From positions 155,810,759 to 155,874,758 of the forward strand of contig CATIUR010000003.1 in NCBI GenBank assembly GCA_949592205.1: DNA of 64,000 nucleotides. The letters run 5' to 3'. A program made the position numbers and the translations under genes. This stretch comes from Helichrysum umbraculigerum. Taxonomy: Eukaryota; Streptophyta; Magnoliopsida; Asterales; Asteraceae. Positions within the stretch are counted from its first letter, which is position 1. Each line of letters starts with the position of its first letter. Shown piece by piece: positions 25,531-36,793 of the stretch. Under the pieces are notes generated by a model. That model had not been told where the DNA came from. It searched no databases and saw only the letters and a list, made by a program, of their open reading frames with translations.

Positions 25531-25561
25531 GTGGCGAAAGGTGCTTTTTCTTGTAGTGAAG

Positions 25562-25853
25562 TAAGCCAAAAAGAAAACCTTAAGCAGACACAGAAGCACT
25601 ACCGTTCTTGAGGCTTATGAAGGATGAGGTCATGATGCTTGGTGTTCAAGCATTGGTTCTAAGGCTAGCATCTGGTGGGATCGAGGTTCTTCGATGCATT
25701 TTAGCGTCGAGTAAGAGACAGATAGGCCTTGAACAATCAGAAATTTTGTCAGCTACTGATCTAACTAACGGTATCAAGGATGGCCACCATGCTAATTTGA
25801 TAAAGCAAGCTCCGCCTGAGCAGGATCTCGAACACTATACATTTTCTATATAG
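25562..25853 (+). pseudogene. Terminal coding segment of the decayed host gene
   Basis: After the CACTA right end and target duplication, the exon frame continues for about 20 codons (VSQKENLKQTQ). A one-base slip then leads into an open segment running to TAG at 25851-25853, containing MLGVQALVLRLASGGIEVL. The amphipathic leucine-rich start and polar C-terminus look like real former coding sequence. The family is not recognised. Confidence 0.55.
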
Positions 25854-26474
25854 TTGACACATTAACATGTACAGGTAAATGGGATTGTTCCCGACCAATT
25901 TTATAAATAAAGATTACAACACAATGGATTGTGGAGAATCCACAATCGCCTTAACCTAACGTTAAGTATTAAAGCTTAAGTACATATACATGACATGCAT
26001 GCCACATATATAACCACCAAGCTAACAACCACAAAACTCTATGATCAAAACTGATATGACAATACCAAGCTATAAGCCATTGTAAACGTGTAGAAAACAA
26101 GAAAAAAAAAAAATCAGACCTCAATAATGATGGACTTTGGTAGTCTATAGTCTATACTTCTTAAATAAAAATATTTTAGGAGGCATTAGGCATTGACAGT
26201 ACACCTTAGGATACTTTCATCCATTTGCTCCTATCACTTCATAGTTAAATATTTTTTGTCACAAAAAACCATATCAAGTTTTTATATTCAGAATATAATA
26301 CATAAAACAATCCTATAAAATTGAAATATAATTTTATACAGCACTCTTATGTTGTACATTTATGTAAATAGGTTAAAGAGATAAATGTCAAAGGAAAACA
26401 TTTTCTTTATGTATCATAGCTAATATTTACAAGAATTTACGAAACTGTGCATCGCACAGGAATTTACCTAGTAA
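25854..26474. other. Intergenic sequence downstream of the NAC gene
   Basis: AT-rich, with no supported gene. It includes the probable 3' untranslated region of the minus-strand NAC gene. I see no transposon ends. Confidence 0.6.
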
Positions 26475-27883
26475 CTAATAATAAAATGGAATTGATAATG
26501 CTCTTAGAGAAGTAGGTGCTTCAAGTTCGTCTTGATCTCTTGCAAAAGTTGGATTATACGCATTCAGAGCTTTAAGTAATTGTTTATCACTTTCAAACCT
26601 TTGAAAAGTAGGTCCTTCAAGTAGTTGTTGATCTCTTGCAAACACTTGATAGTTAGGTGCTTCAAGTAGTCGTTGATCTCTTGCTAACACTTGATTATTA
26701 GGGATAAGTGCTTCATGTAGTGATGGTTGCATGTAGTTCGAATCTATATTGGTGCCACCAACAATGGGGTCATGGACGTTATAGTTAATACACAAATTTT
26801 GATCTAACTCCATCTCTGTGAACCAGATATCTTGTGCGTTATTGTTGTCGAAAGGTTCCACAATTTGAACATCGTTCCCTGAGTGATTATTAGTTTCTTC
26901 AATTTGAAAGTGATCAGGTTCATTCATTTGATCTTCTTCCCCAATTTGAACGTGATTAGGTTCATTCGTTTGATTTGTTTCTTGGTTCACTGACAGTCTT
27001 CGTCTTCTAGGTGAAGGTTCGTCACCATGCACTTGGTTTTGTTCTTCATTAACATCTTCTTGAATCCTCTTTCGAACTTGCCTGGCCTGATGACTTGTTT
27101 GGCAGTCCTTACCATTATTGAAAACTCTACACAGCACCCATTCGGTCCACTACAAGTACATAACAAAAGTCGGTAATTAATCATATAGTTTGTTATAAAT
27201 GACACTTAATAGTAAAACAAATATTACTGATAAAATACGTACCACTTTGCGATTTCTTTCAACAGGAAGATTGGGAATAGTAGTAGTAAACTCATGCATC
27301 AGCCACGACGTCTTATTCTTTCCTTCACGATACGATAAAAGTCTTCTGCTTCCAACTGCTTGTTTATATTCATTGTACACCACTGTCTCTGCCATTGATG
27401 CCTTCCAAAACCCTAAGCCATCCCGGGTTCTTCTATTCGGTCGATTTCCATTAAGATGTTGTTTCTCTCTTGAAGTAAAAAAGTACCAGTAGTCCAGATC
27501 ACTCTGTCGGTGTTTTTCTGTTATCAATACACAATTATTATTTAGAAACAAAACAATCATACGAAAAAAAAGAACCATCAATAAACAAAAACCCTCAAGA
27601 TTAACGCAGTAAGTAAACGATATTAAGCACTTATATATATGTATAAATCTAGATCATCATTCAGATTATAATGAATTGACTAACCTATGAGTACTTTTGG
27701 ATGACATTCATAAAGATCAACGTCGTGTAAGCGGCATTTAGGGGGTTCTCCAGTTCCATTAATCTTGTGTTGCAAGTAACCTATGATCTCCAAGTTGGTT
27801 GGAGAAAAGATATAACCGGGTGGCATACTATCTCCAAAATCGCTCTCATATTGTCGTCTATAGATTTGTTGTTCTCCAGCCAT
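26475..27883 (-). CDS. Divergent NAC-domain transcription factor, three exons
   Basis: Proposed exons on the minus strand: 27883-27685, 27517-27243 and 27149-26475. The donors are ATAG|GTTAGT and GTG|GTACGT, the acceptors GATAACAG and ACTTGTAG, and both joins keep frame, giving 382 residues. The NAC fold runs from about residue 20 (MPPGYIFSPTNLEIIGYL, replacing the usual LPPGFRFHPTDEEL) through WYFFTSREKQHLNGNRPNRR (77 onward), GFWKAS, TSWLMHEF and EWVLCRVF (about 161-168). NAC proteins act in the nucleus as DNA-binding dimers. The exon 1-2 split inside the domain and the final exon after subdomain D are typical of the family. A basic stretch (SPRRRRLS) may be a nuclear signal. The acidic C-terminal half, probably activating, holds repeats: NEP(N/D)HxQI twice and an ARDQxLLEAP-like unit four times. 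ATG choice: an upstream in-frame TTG is not used. It appears intact; its target genes cannot be told. Confidence 0.85.
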
Positions 27884-28013
27884 GTTAATCAATCGATGGA
27901 TTAAAACTCAAAAACGGTAGAGAATTAGAAAAGGGATTGGAACGATGAATTAATCAAGGAAGACGTATGACGATAAGGTATAGTAGTAGTATGCATGGTG
28001 GATTAATTAGTAA

Positions 28014-28030
28014 GTTATATATATATATAG
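28014..28030 (-). promoter_or_regulatory. Possible TATA region of the NAC gene
   Basis: An alternating TATATATATATA run about 135-145 bp upstream of the NAC start codon, on the minus strand. Position fits a plant core promoter, but simple AT runs are common here. Confidence 0.3.
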
Positions 28031-28399
28031 TGCATGAAGAGCAGTAAAAAAGGAGTAGTGTTTATCATCTTACATTGTGTGATGCGTAAGGTTCGCAATA
28101 CGCTCGCTAAAAGATATACGTATGATCATTTTATAGAGAAATGCTTTGTTCACTTTTTTTAAAAAAAAATTCTTTACAAAATGACATGGATCAATGAAAT
28201 CATGAGTGAGAAGTAAGAGAGAGAAAAAACAAAGTGATTTGATTGGATTAAACCCTATGCCACATCGTTGTGTTAATACGGAGTATTATTTTGTAAAATT
28301 TTAGTGAGTGTAGCATATCTCTATTTTATATTATAATTTATTAAACAAACCAATATAATTTGTTCTAATATTGGAAGAAAAAAAACGAAAGATATATAC
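28031..28399. other. Intergenic region upstream of the NAC gene
   Basis: AT-rich; no coding frame or repeat recognised. Confidence 0.5.
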
Positions 28400-28655
28400 T
28401 ACTCCCTCCATCCCTAATTTATAGTCCAGTATTTCATTTTGGGTTGTCCCAAATTAATTATCCACTTTCATATATAGATAAAAATGATAAGATAAAATTC
28501 TTTTATACCCCTAATTTATATACGTAAGACAAAAAAACAGGTAAAAAGTAAAGGGTAAAACTGTCATCTTATCAAAAAGTAAGAGAGAAGTTGATGTTTT
28601 CTTAAACTGCGTGTTTTTTTTATCTGGGGACAATTAAATTGGGACGGAGGGAATA
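28400..28655. mobile_element. Stowaway-type MITE
   Basis: Terminal inverted repeats TACTCCCTCCATCCC and GGGACGGAGGGAATA, 256 bp including TA on each side. These ends and the TA target are typical of Tc1/mariner-derived Stowaway MITEs. No coding capacity. Confidence 0.85.
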
Positions 28656-28905
28656 CCACATAATAACTATCTTAAATTATATATACGAAGCGGGTTTATG
28701 ACATCCAATTTCAAAACTGAAATTCAATTGACCAATCAGAATTGAGTATTTATTATTTTATTTTTATTGTTCATACTTTGATTCATTACGGCATGAGGTT
28801 TCATAACACTATTAGGCTTACAAACTCTATATTTTTAATTAAATTTAAATTTATATATTTTGACTCATTAACATAATGGACCATACATATATATGGTAGT
28901 GAACA

Positions 28906-29442
28906 AGAGGGAAGTGCCTTTTTGGGGAAGGGTGGAAGCGTTATTATTCATCATGAAACATCTTACAATTATCAATCAAAATGGCAATAAAAAATTATTT
29001 TTACCGGTAAATAGTAATCAAAATCAATGCTATAAAGAATATCTTAACAAATGAATTTCATTTGTAAGGTATAACATTAGTTGATGAATATTTATTTAAT
29101 AAATTGTTAACATTCACCGTGATGAATGTTAACTAATATTCATTACGATGAATGTTAAAACTTCACATTATTTGAAAAATATTTTTATTGTTAACATTCA
29201 TCGCAAAGAATGTTAACTAACATTCACCGCGATGAATATTTACGGATTTGGATCTAATATTCATAAATCGATGTTATAACTTGCAAAAAGAATTTATCAA
29301 GGAAGCTTAACATTCATAGCATCGATTCTGATTAACATTTACTAAATTTTGGATCACTTTTTTGAGATATGTATGGGTGAATGTAATACTTCTTGATGAA
29401 TACTAATGATTCCCCCTTCCCCTAAAAAATGCACTTCCCTCT
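28906..29442. mobile_element. TIR MITE of unassigned superfamily
   Basis: Ends AGAGGGAAGTGCCTTTTTGG and, in reverse complement, AGAGGGAAGTGCATTTTTTA, 537 bp apart, both followed by GGGGAAGGG. The interior has repeated ATTCATCG/CGATGAAT words and short hairpins around 29100-29240. No clean target duplication is visible. Confidence 0.7.
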
Positions 29443-29454
29443 GAATCATAATAT

Positions 29455-29458
<4 letters not shown>

Positions 29459-29528
<70 letters not shown>
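29459..29528. repeat. (AT)n microsatellite
   Basis: A nearly pure AT dinucleotide run of about 70 bp, with one TG interruption near its end. Confidence 0.95.
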
Positions 29529-29960
29529 CTTCCCTACTTTTTAATCTAATCTACTTAAATTAATAAAGAAACACACTTTATTTTTAATCTATTTAATTTA
29601 ATAAAGAAACCCACGGTGAACCTTTCGGTGAACCTTTCCTTACTCTTCTTAGCTTCTTCTTCCCAAAATAGCTCATAAACCCTAACTCAACTATAACTCA
29701 ATTATAATCCGTACCATTTACAAAATCTAATTCCTCTTCTATATATATGACGATTACTGGAGCTAAAATTCCATACGATTCATTCTCAGGTACTCTTGCA
29801 TCTGTTGCTCTTCATTCGCTCCATTCTTTGGTTTTCTTCGATCCGTGGCTCTATAAATGGATTCCACAATGATTAATTATCTAGAAGTGATTAACAATTG
29901 TTATGGAAGATTAAAGTTAAGGTTGTGTTAGTTTGGAAACAACATTACAGCAACAACCAG
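29529..29960. other. Unassigned AT-rich sequence
   Basis: Contains a CT-rich stretch and a short frame starting at 29748 that lasts only about 15 codons before GT. I cannot support a gene here. Confidence 0.4.
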
Positions 29961-31488
29961 TCGCACCCCCAAATTCGTTAATTGTGGTTAGCAGAAGCAT
30001 TAGTGTATTCGGGGGTGCCGACGTAAACATTGGACAATCACGCATATCAGAGCATATGATTATTGCTGAACAGTAAATTAAGATGCCATTTAATTAAACA
30101 TTTGTTACAAAAGCTACAACTCGTCAGAGTCGTAGGAATAGTATTTGCAAGATCCAAATAGTTAATGATTACATATTTCAAAAGAGGATTTCACAAGTAT
30201 GACTAATGGAAATCAGTTATACAAAGGAAATTCTTAGTGTCCCAAAACGTAGCATCCTAATTCTTCATAGGTCGCCTAATCCAGAATGTGTGCAGTTTTA
30301 TCGGTGCTGCTAGTTTCCTGAAAGACATAGCAAAAAGTCAACAAAAATGTTGAGTGAATCCATAGGTTTTATGTTCACAAGCGTAGTTCGTTAAACCGGT
30401 TTGTTTGTAAGTTTGTTGACTCAAAAGTCAAATAATGTTTCATTTTGTTGGAATGTCATCCAAAAGTGTAGTTTTGTTGGGATGTCACCCAAAGTATAGT
30501 TTAGTTGGATCACTATCCAAAAGTATCGTTTCATTTTCGTGATGTCAACACATCGTTTCGTTTTAGTGATGTCAACACAATTGTATACGTTTGGAAAACC
30601 AATCAAGTTGTATAAATAGTAGGAACGCATTCTTATGTAGTCAATCGTAGGAAAAATGTTATTTCCAAAAATGTTCATAATAGTAGGGAGACATAGACGG
30701 TGATCCCTCAAAGGTTAGCTAGACCTTATGAGTTATAGTAATGACCCCTAGTGCTATAACCAATCCACGACGTTTAACGTTTTTGCCAAAGTAACATTTT
30801 AAATATACGCTCCTCGTTACGACTGCCGTTGTGCGGTTGGCGCGACCAACAAGTTATAATAGTGGGAGGGCTGTCAACTCAATAGTACTATCCGTATATC
30901 TAGCGGCTACAGTCACCTAGCTAATGGTTATAGGCTGTGTACACTGGGACTTTTATGCACACAACTACCTCTCGTAAACCTAGGTCCGTACCAAGATTCG
31001 TTGTCATGTTCCCAAAATAGTGTGAAAAGTTATTTCGTAAACAGTTCAAGTAATAGTATGAAAGCATTTATAATAATCGTTGTACGTTTGTATCAAAACA
31101 GTAAAGTAGTAGTTATGTCCTTCACCCCTATTAGAGAAAAGTATTGAAAACAGTAAAAGTAGGGGCTGTGAACTCACCTGTGGTTGCTAGTGTCTCTAAT
31201 GCAATTATGTTTCGAGTCAATAATCTCCTAACGTCCTAAACGTATGAGCTTACAAGTGTAAGTATGTGGATGTCGTAGTTGACCATCCATGTTAGCGTTC
31301 ATCAACTAGTTATGTCCAAATAAGTTGTTCAAGTTCGTTTATTAAAAACATGTACGACCCATTGGTGAAATGTTGTAATAATAATTCATTTAGACATTAT
31401 TATTAAGTTTGTTTTGTTGTATACTATTTATTAGTACATATCGTGTGTTGCAAACAGATTATTTAGTTCGTAAAAACCTTAAACCGTA

Positions 31489-31572
31489 GGTCAAAGTTGG
31501 TCAAACCTGGTCAAAGTTGGTCAAACCTGGTCAAACTGGTCAAAGTTGGTCAAACTTGGTCAAAGTTTAGCA
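31489..31572. repeat. Minisatellite GGTCAAACCT/GGTCAAAGTT
   Basis: About eight to nine tandem 9-10-bp units of the form GGTCAAA followed by GTT, CCT or CTT. Confidence 0.9.
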
Positions 31573-31579
31573 ATACTTG

Positions 31580-31706
31580 ACAATTTATGAGACACTTCCC
31601 AATTTATGAGACACTTCCAATTTATAAGACGCTTCCAATTTATGAGACACTTCCAATTTATGAGACACTTCCCAATTTATGAGGCACTTCCAATTTATGA
31701 GTTATA
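31580..31706. repeat. Minisatellite CAATTTATGAGACACTTCC
   Basis: About seven tandem copies of an 18-19-bp unit with single-base variants (ATAAGACG, GAGGCAC), directly after the GGTCAAA array. Confidence 0.9.
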
Positions 31707-33100
31707 GTATTTGGTCCAAGTGTTCTAGGTGTCGGTTTCTAATTCGGGAAACTTTCTAAGTTTAGTTTTTGGTCCAAGTTACTAAATAAGTCACCCAAAC
31801 CCATTTTTGTTACCATTTTCCAAAAATAGCAAGTTTTGTCGTTTTTAGAAACCGAGCCGTTCTTGTTGACTTGGTCAAACCTACTCGGTTTGACCCGAAA
31901 CTTTTACCCAACCCATATTTCAGTTAATAAAGCTTATAAAAGTTGTCGGTTTGCGTCGGAGTTATTTCGAGGTGTCAGTTTTTAACATGCAACTTAAAAA
32001 CTTCAAGATTTCATATTTTCGGTTTTTGTCAGTTTAGTTCGCCACTAGATTTCTACAACCTCTGGTCCAAATTAAGGTCTGAGATTTTTACCAAATGATC
32101 ATCTACTAATCTAGTGTATAACATAAAATTCCTAAGATTTATAGTGTCCATTTACATAGGTAAATAATTCCACGTAACAACCGAACATATTTATCGAAAT
32201 CTTTCATGTCAGTCTCAAAGATTAGCTTATACACAAAAATACGTACAGATCTGGAAAAAGTGTAAAACATGAAAGTTGTAGCTCTTTTCAATACGCAACT
32301 TTAAAAAAAATTCGTTGTCTAACTCATCCTATAACTCAAGTTATGGTCGTTTTAGTGGGCTGTGTTCTCTGGGACAGAATTTGTCATTTTGAAATGTTTA
32401 TTAAAAACGTGTTTTAAGCTTATATTTGGACATAATCAAGTTAGATGAGCTATAAAACATGTAAAAGAACAACATGCAAGTAATATACTTTAGTCACGAA
32501 ATCTTACAATGTCGGGTGAAGAAACCGAAAAGATGGAAACATTCCTCGTTGCGTGGTGATCGTTTTTGCTTGAAGGAGTCTTGGATGAAGATGGATATTT
32601 TATGGTGTTCTTGTATGATAAAAGGGGCTGTGTTTTTGAGGGTTTTATAGAGATATGATAGATTTTAGAGAGGGGAGAGGAGTTGGTTGATTGCATGTGA
32701 AATGGAGTATGGAAGTGAGAAAATGGTGATGATGTGAGGTGGTTATCTAAGTCAAACAAGCAAGAGGAATGCATGTGGGTGTGGGACCAGCCAAGGATGC
32801 AGATTTTCATGGGTCCCACCCCATGTGGGTGTGCTAATTTGTTTCTCAAATTTACGTAGTGTGCGGTGCTCGTTTCCTCGTTCGTTTCGGCGTTTATTTA
32901 GACGTTAAACATTTAATACGCGTGTTTAAGTAACGGTTTAAATTTCGATATTTGCACTTGAATTATTTTACGTAGGTACTTGAAAACATTTATAAAAATG
33001 TTCGGTAAATTTATCGATCTCGATTTGCGCGTTCATTTTACAGAGGTTTAATCGCGTAACGTTTAAACTAAACGTTTTTTGTTATCGATTCAAAGTACAA

Positions 33101-34454
33101 TATTTTAAATAGAAGTTTCACTCTAAATAATATATAAATAAACTTATAAAATAAATTAATTGAAAATATTGTTATTTTAATTAAATGGATCAAAATAAAG
33201 GCATGTATATTTGAAAGTTAATGTCGTTAAAGTTCACTTGTTATTTAATTTATAATATAGGAATGAGTTTGCATTTATATGCATGATTATATGCAAACCG
33301 ATTCCTATAATTGTCAAAAGTTAGAATCTTGCCCATGTGACATGTTTGTGGTACATAGCCGAGCCAACGACCAAATATTGCATGTTGTGTGTTGTATGTA
33401 ATGTTGTGGTTGTTTATTGTTTTATGGTATGAGGAGGCCTGAATGCCAATTTGCAACCTCTTTTTGATTATGTAATTTTTAGTTTTAAAATAGATAGGTT
33501 ATACTAGTTTATTTTAAATTAAATGCAATCAAAAGACAAACAAGCGGAGCAATTTTGGAGCATATGGAGCACGGAGCTTATTTGGATGGAAACATCAAGT
33601 GAGAGCTTTCGGACTTCATCAACGCCAGAATTGTGTCATGTTTGTCCCATAGGAAAGGACCGTTTAATTCGTGTTGGCTCACGAATTAAACAACTAGTTC
33701 TGGTTGGCTATGTTACCGGTTTTATATTTTATTTATTATTATATAAATGCGTGGTTGTGGTATGTTTAAATATTAAATAAATGACACGAACATAAAACCA
33801 TTGTTTTAACATTGTTAAAACATAAATTTTAAAATAGTTATTTGATAATGTTTTAAAATGTTTTAAATAAAGACGTATTATAAACCAACATGATTTATAT
33901 ATAAAGCGTATATATATTTTTAAAAGGTAAAAGATATGTTTTAAAATTTGGTTATTTAAAACTAGAAAATATTAGGAATACGATTTAATTGAAACGTGAA
34001 AGAACCCTATAAAATTAAATCTAAAGCGTCCTCCATAAAGGGACATTCATACCGACCCCAACTCCATATCCTTTGCCGCCTCCGCGGGTGGGTATGGTTA
34101 CACTTGGGTTAGGGTGAAGTGGGAGAACCGCGATATCCACTTGAGAAGATGGCCGGATCTCCACAGTTTCGATATGGTACGGTTTATTGGTGATTCGAAT
34201 TGAGAACTTCGCCCAAGACGCGTGATGAGGTTAAACATGCCCGGCTCAACCGGAACCTCATAAAGTCTAGGAGTTGTAGAAATACAATTGATGAACGCGT
34301 CATCTACCTAAAAGCTATTGCTATGTCATTGCAGCCTTCGTTGAGGGCATATAATAGTGGAATGTCGGGCCCTAGGCTAATAAGTCAATTTAGGGTTGTT
34401 TGATTTATTAGAAATAATCAATACTGAATTATGAATTTGGTTTATTTTCTGTAG
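33101..34454. other. Unassigned sequence upstream of the copia gag fragment
   Basis: AT-rich to 34000, then a GC-richer stretch (34030-34400) that may be a former retroelement leader or missing gag part. It ends TTTTCTGTAG just before ATG 34455, which resembles a splice acceptor. No copy of the copia 3' LTR start (TGAAAGAATAATG) is visible here, so the expected 5' LTR is absent. Confidence 0.4.
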
Positions 34455-35524
34455 ATGGCAATTAACAACACAAAACAAATATTTCTCCCAGGTAATCATC
34501 ATGAGCGTTACAATGCATATTGTGATCTCAAGGCGCTTAGGATGGAGAAAGGGCAGTCGGTGAACGATTATTGGATGAACGTTGAAGTTGTCTTGAATCG
34601 TTTAAATGAGCTTCACTATGAAATCCCAACGGATTGTATTTTTCTAAAGTTGCTTGAGTCATTAAGTGAGGACTTTAAATCCTTTTGCTTGATGTATGAC
34701 ATTAATGACGAATCAACTGTGTCAAAATTCTATAAGGATTTGTTTGCTTATGAGACGCAAAATGAGTTCAACATGGTATTCAAAGGCTTGGACTTTGAAG
34801 ATGATGATTTTGATGACTTGCCTAGCATTCCCTGCCCCACATGTGGGAATGAAGATTTATGTGATTGTGTGCTTGATTTGGAGGATATTGAAATGGATGA
34901 TAATTTTGATTCTGGTATGTTTATGATTTATTGTCTTATGACTTCTTTTGATTCTTGGGTATTAGATACTGCATGTGGTAATCACATCTGCAATAACTTG
35001 CAGGGTTTTGAAAGAAGTAGAAAATTGGGACAAGGCGAGTTAAGTTTGCGCGTTGGTGACGGAACAAATGTTGGTGCCGAAGCCATAGGAACTTACAAAC
35101 TTGCCCTCCCTACGGGATTAATTATAGAACTTAATAAATGTTACTATGTTCCTAGAATTATTAAGAATGTGATTTCGTATGACTTGTTGGTGGATAATGG
35201 TTTTGATATTATTTCTAAAGGAAAGACATTTTTGGTATCGCAATAATGTTTTTTACTTTAAAGCTATCTCCCAACGTGGTTTGTATACATTAGAATTACA
35301 TTCCCCTTCTAGTACAATTCTTCATATAAATGCTAATGTTGATGTTAACAAAGCATATCTCTGGCATTTTCGTTTAAGCCATATAAATGAGAAGCGCATT
35401 GAAGAGCTCCATAAGAATGGACTCTTAGACACTTTTGATTTTAAATCATTTCATAAATACGAATCTTGCATTTCTGGTAAAATGACAAAGGCACCTTTCA
35501 AAGGAACAAATGAAAGGGCCAATG
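34455..35524 (+). pseudogene. Copia gag-protease fragment
   Basis: The N-terminal half resembles the UBN2/gag segment of plant copia elements (KGQSVNDYWM...), but the usual first 100 or so residues are missing. The nucleocapsid knuckle is not a normal CCHC: only a CPTCGNEDLCDC cluster is seen. Protease follows with WVLDTACGNHICNN, where the catalytic DT is kept. The frame ends at TAA 35244-35246, but the coding sense continues one base shifted (NNVFYFKAIS...) into the GAG-pre-integrase segment LWHFRLSHINEKRIEELHK. That segment is cut at 35524 by the inserted element. Its expected role was to form the particle and cleave the polyprotein. Confidence 0.8.
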
Positions 35525-35548
35525 TATAACACCCCAAAATTTACAACT

Positions 35549-35590
<42 letters not shown>

Positions 35591-36793
35591 TTCGGAAGCT
35601 CAAGTCCCAAACATATATATACATAAAATGACATGTCGTCATCTTCCATTACCTAAGTTCTAAGTATTGATTATTAACGTTTACAAAACAATCCTTTATA
35701 TCCTGGACATGATATAATCAAACATTTTAAACTGTATTAAATAATATCAGAGTAATCCTAGTCAAACATTCTTCAGTTACTCCTTGACCCGCCCATAACC
35801 AGAGATATTAACCAGCAAGGAGTAAACAACGGGATTAGCACGAAGCTAAGTGAGTTAACTCTTCAATAACACTACACTTAGTTTAACACCATGAGTCTAC
35901 AACAATTAACACTTTGACTCAACATCACTAGAGGATCGGTGGCCCTTGTGGCACCCTCAGCCGCGGTGGCCCACCAAGCGACACTTACACCAACTGCAGG
36001 CCAATACAGTGGTTAACCGATAACGGTTTGCTACCTTTAGTCAACACAAGCTCTATTCACAACACATGTTCACAACTCTTGTGTTGACTAACCTGTAACA
36101 ACATCGTCCAACAAAGTTGACCTCCTTAACACAATTACTAATAGGTCACTTAACACTTTAACACAATTCACAAAACACTTAACACGTGAATATAACACAT
36201 AACACTTGAAGTAACCACAATAGTGATCACTAAATTATAGTGAGAGATCAAAGTCCACTCACCGACTACCATAGTCGCCCACTCAGTAGTCTAATATCAC
36301 TGAGTCTTCTCCATATCTGGAAATACAACAAAATACACAAGTCAGTTACTTGTATCAAATCTACATAACATTACTCCAATAAATTTATACCAACAAATCT
36401 CAATCCATATGTATTAACATAATCATCACATACATCAAGTTCATACTTCTTGAATTGTTTCTTAATCATGATTAGATATCATGTTAACCAATTTTCAACT
36501 ATACATCAATTTAGTTATCACTTGTAGTAATTTCACATAATTCATTCCATTAATATGAATTATCACTATTAACTTCATTAGTTCACTCTCACCTAATAAA
36601 TCATGATAATTATAATCAACTTATCACCTTAGTTCTCATTAATCATTGTTAACTAACATAATCATACCAATAACAAGATTAATAGCTTCCAAATTAACAA
36701 TCCATCAAAATCTTCATGTAACTAAATTAACTTACTCAATCCTAATATAGGGTTTTAGCTTTTAATCATGATATAAGTATCAATTAATCCTTC

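Larger units (their letters stand above)
22352..25558 (+). mobile_element. Non-autonomous CACTA transposon, complete
   Basis: 3207 bp with terminal inverted repeats CACTACAAGAAAAA (left, 22352) and TTTTTCTTGTAGTG (right, ending 25558), flanked by the 3-bp duplication AAG (22349-22351 and 25559-25561). Both ends carry dense GCGACGAC / GTCGTCGC subterminal motifs, as expected for transposase binding in En/Spm-type elements. No transposase frame is visible, so it is non-autonomous. This is the only copy in the window with both ends. Confidence 0.92.
20078..25853 (+). pseudogene. Decayed host gene, split by the CACTA insertion (unrecognised product)
   Basis: Coding-like pieces with splice signals. 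Exon a, 20078-20176 (ATTGCAG| ... CTCAG|GTAG), is open in one frame and reads YHGKTENAYSELDKSEGYSR in part. Exon b, 20909-21007 (TTTCAG| ... TTCAG|GTTAG), continues in phase but meets TGA at 20926-20928. Exon c starts after ACCCGAACAG at 22321 and reads EILQAWQKIE until the CACTA interrupts it at 22351. It resumes at 25562 with a frame change before a long open tail. A stop, a frame change and a transposon all point to a pseudogene. Exons b and c recur in every array unit, exon a only in unit 5. I do not recognise the protein; the pieces look soluble and partly helical. Confidence 0.6.
29961..33100 (+). repeat. Degraded LTR-like block related to the 49.2-kb solo LTR
   Basis: The start (CGCACCCCCAAATTCGTTAA... 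AGCAGAAGCATTAGTGT) parallels the start of the LTR at 49226 (ACACCCCCAAATTTAATG... GCGGAAGCATACTTAGGTGT). The segment 31140-31440 is clearly homologous to 50015-50370: both have ACTCACCTG, CAACTAGTTATGTCC and TTGTAATAATAATTC in the same order. The ends are eroded and no target duplication was found, so the right limit is approximate. Simple-sequence stretches lie inside. Confidence 0.6.

Noticed and set aside
29748..29800. Short ATG frame after the (AT)n tract, ending at a GT
   Set aside because: Only about 15 codons and no second exon could be found.
32490..32849. 119-residue minus-strand frame in the LTR-like block
   Set aside because: No recognisable domain, inside repeat DNA, and not conserved in sequence with the frame at the corresponding place in the other LTR.
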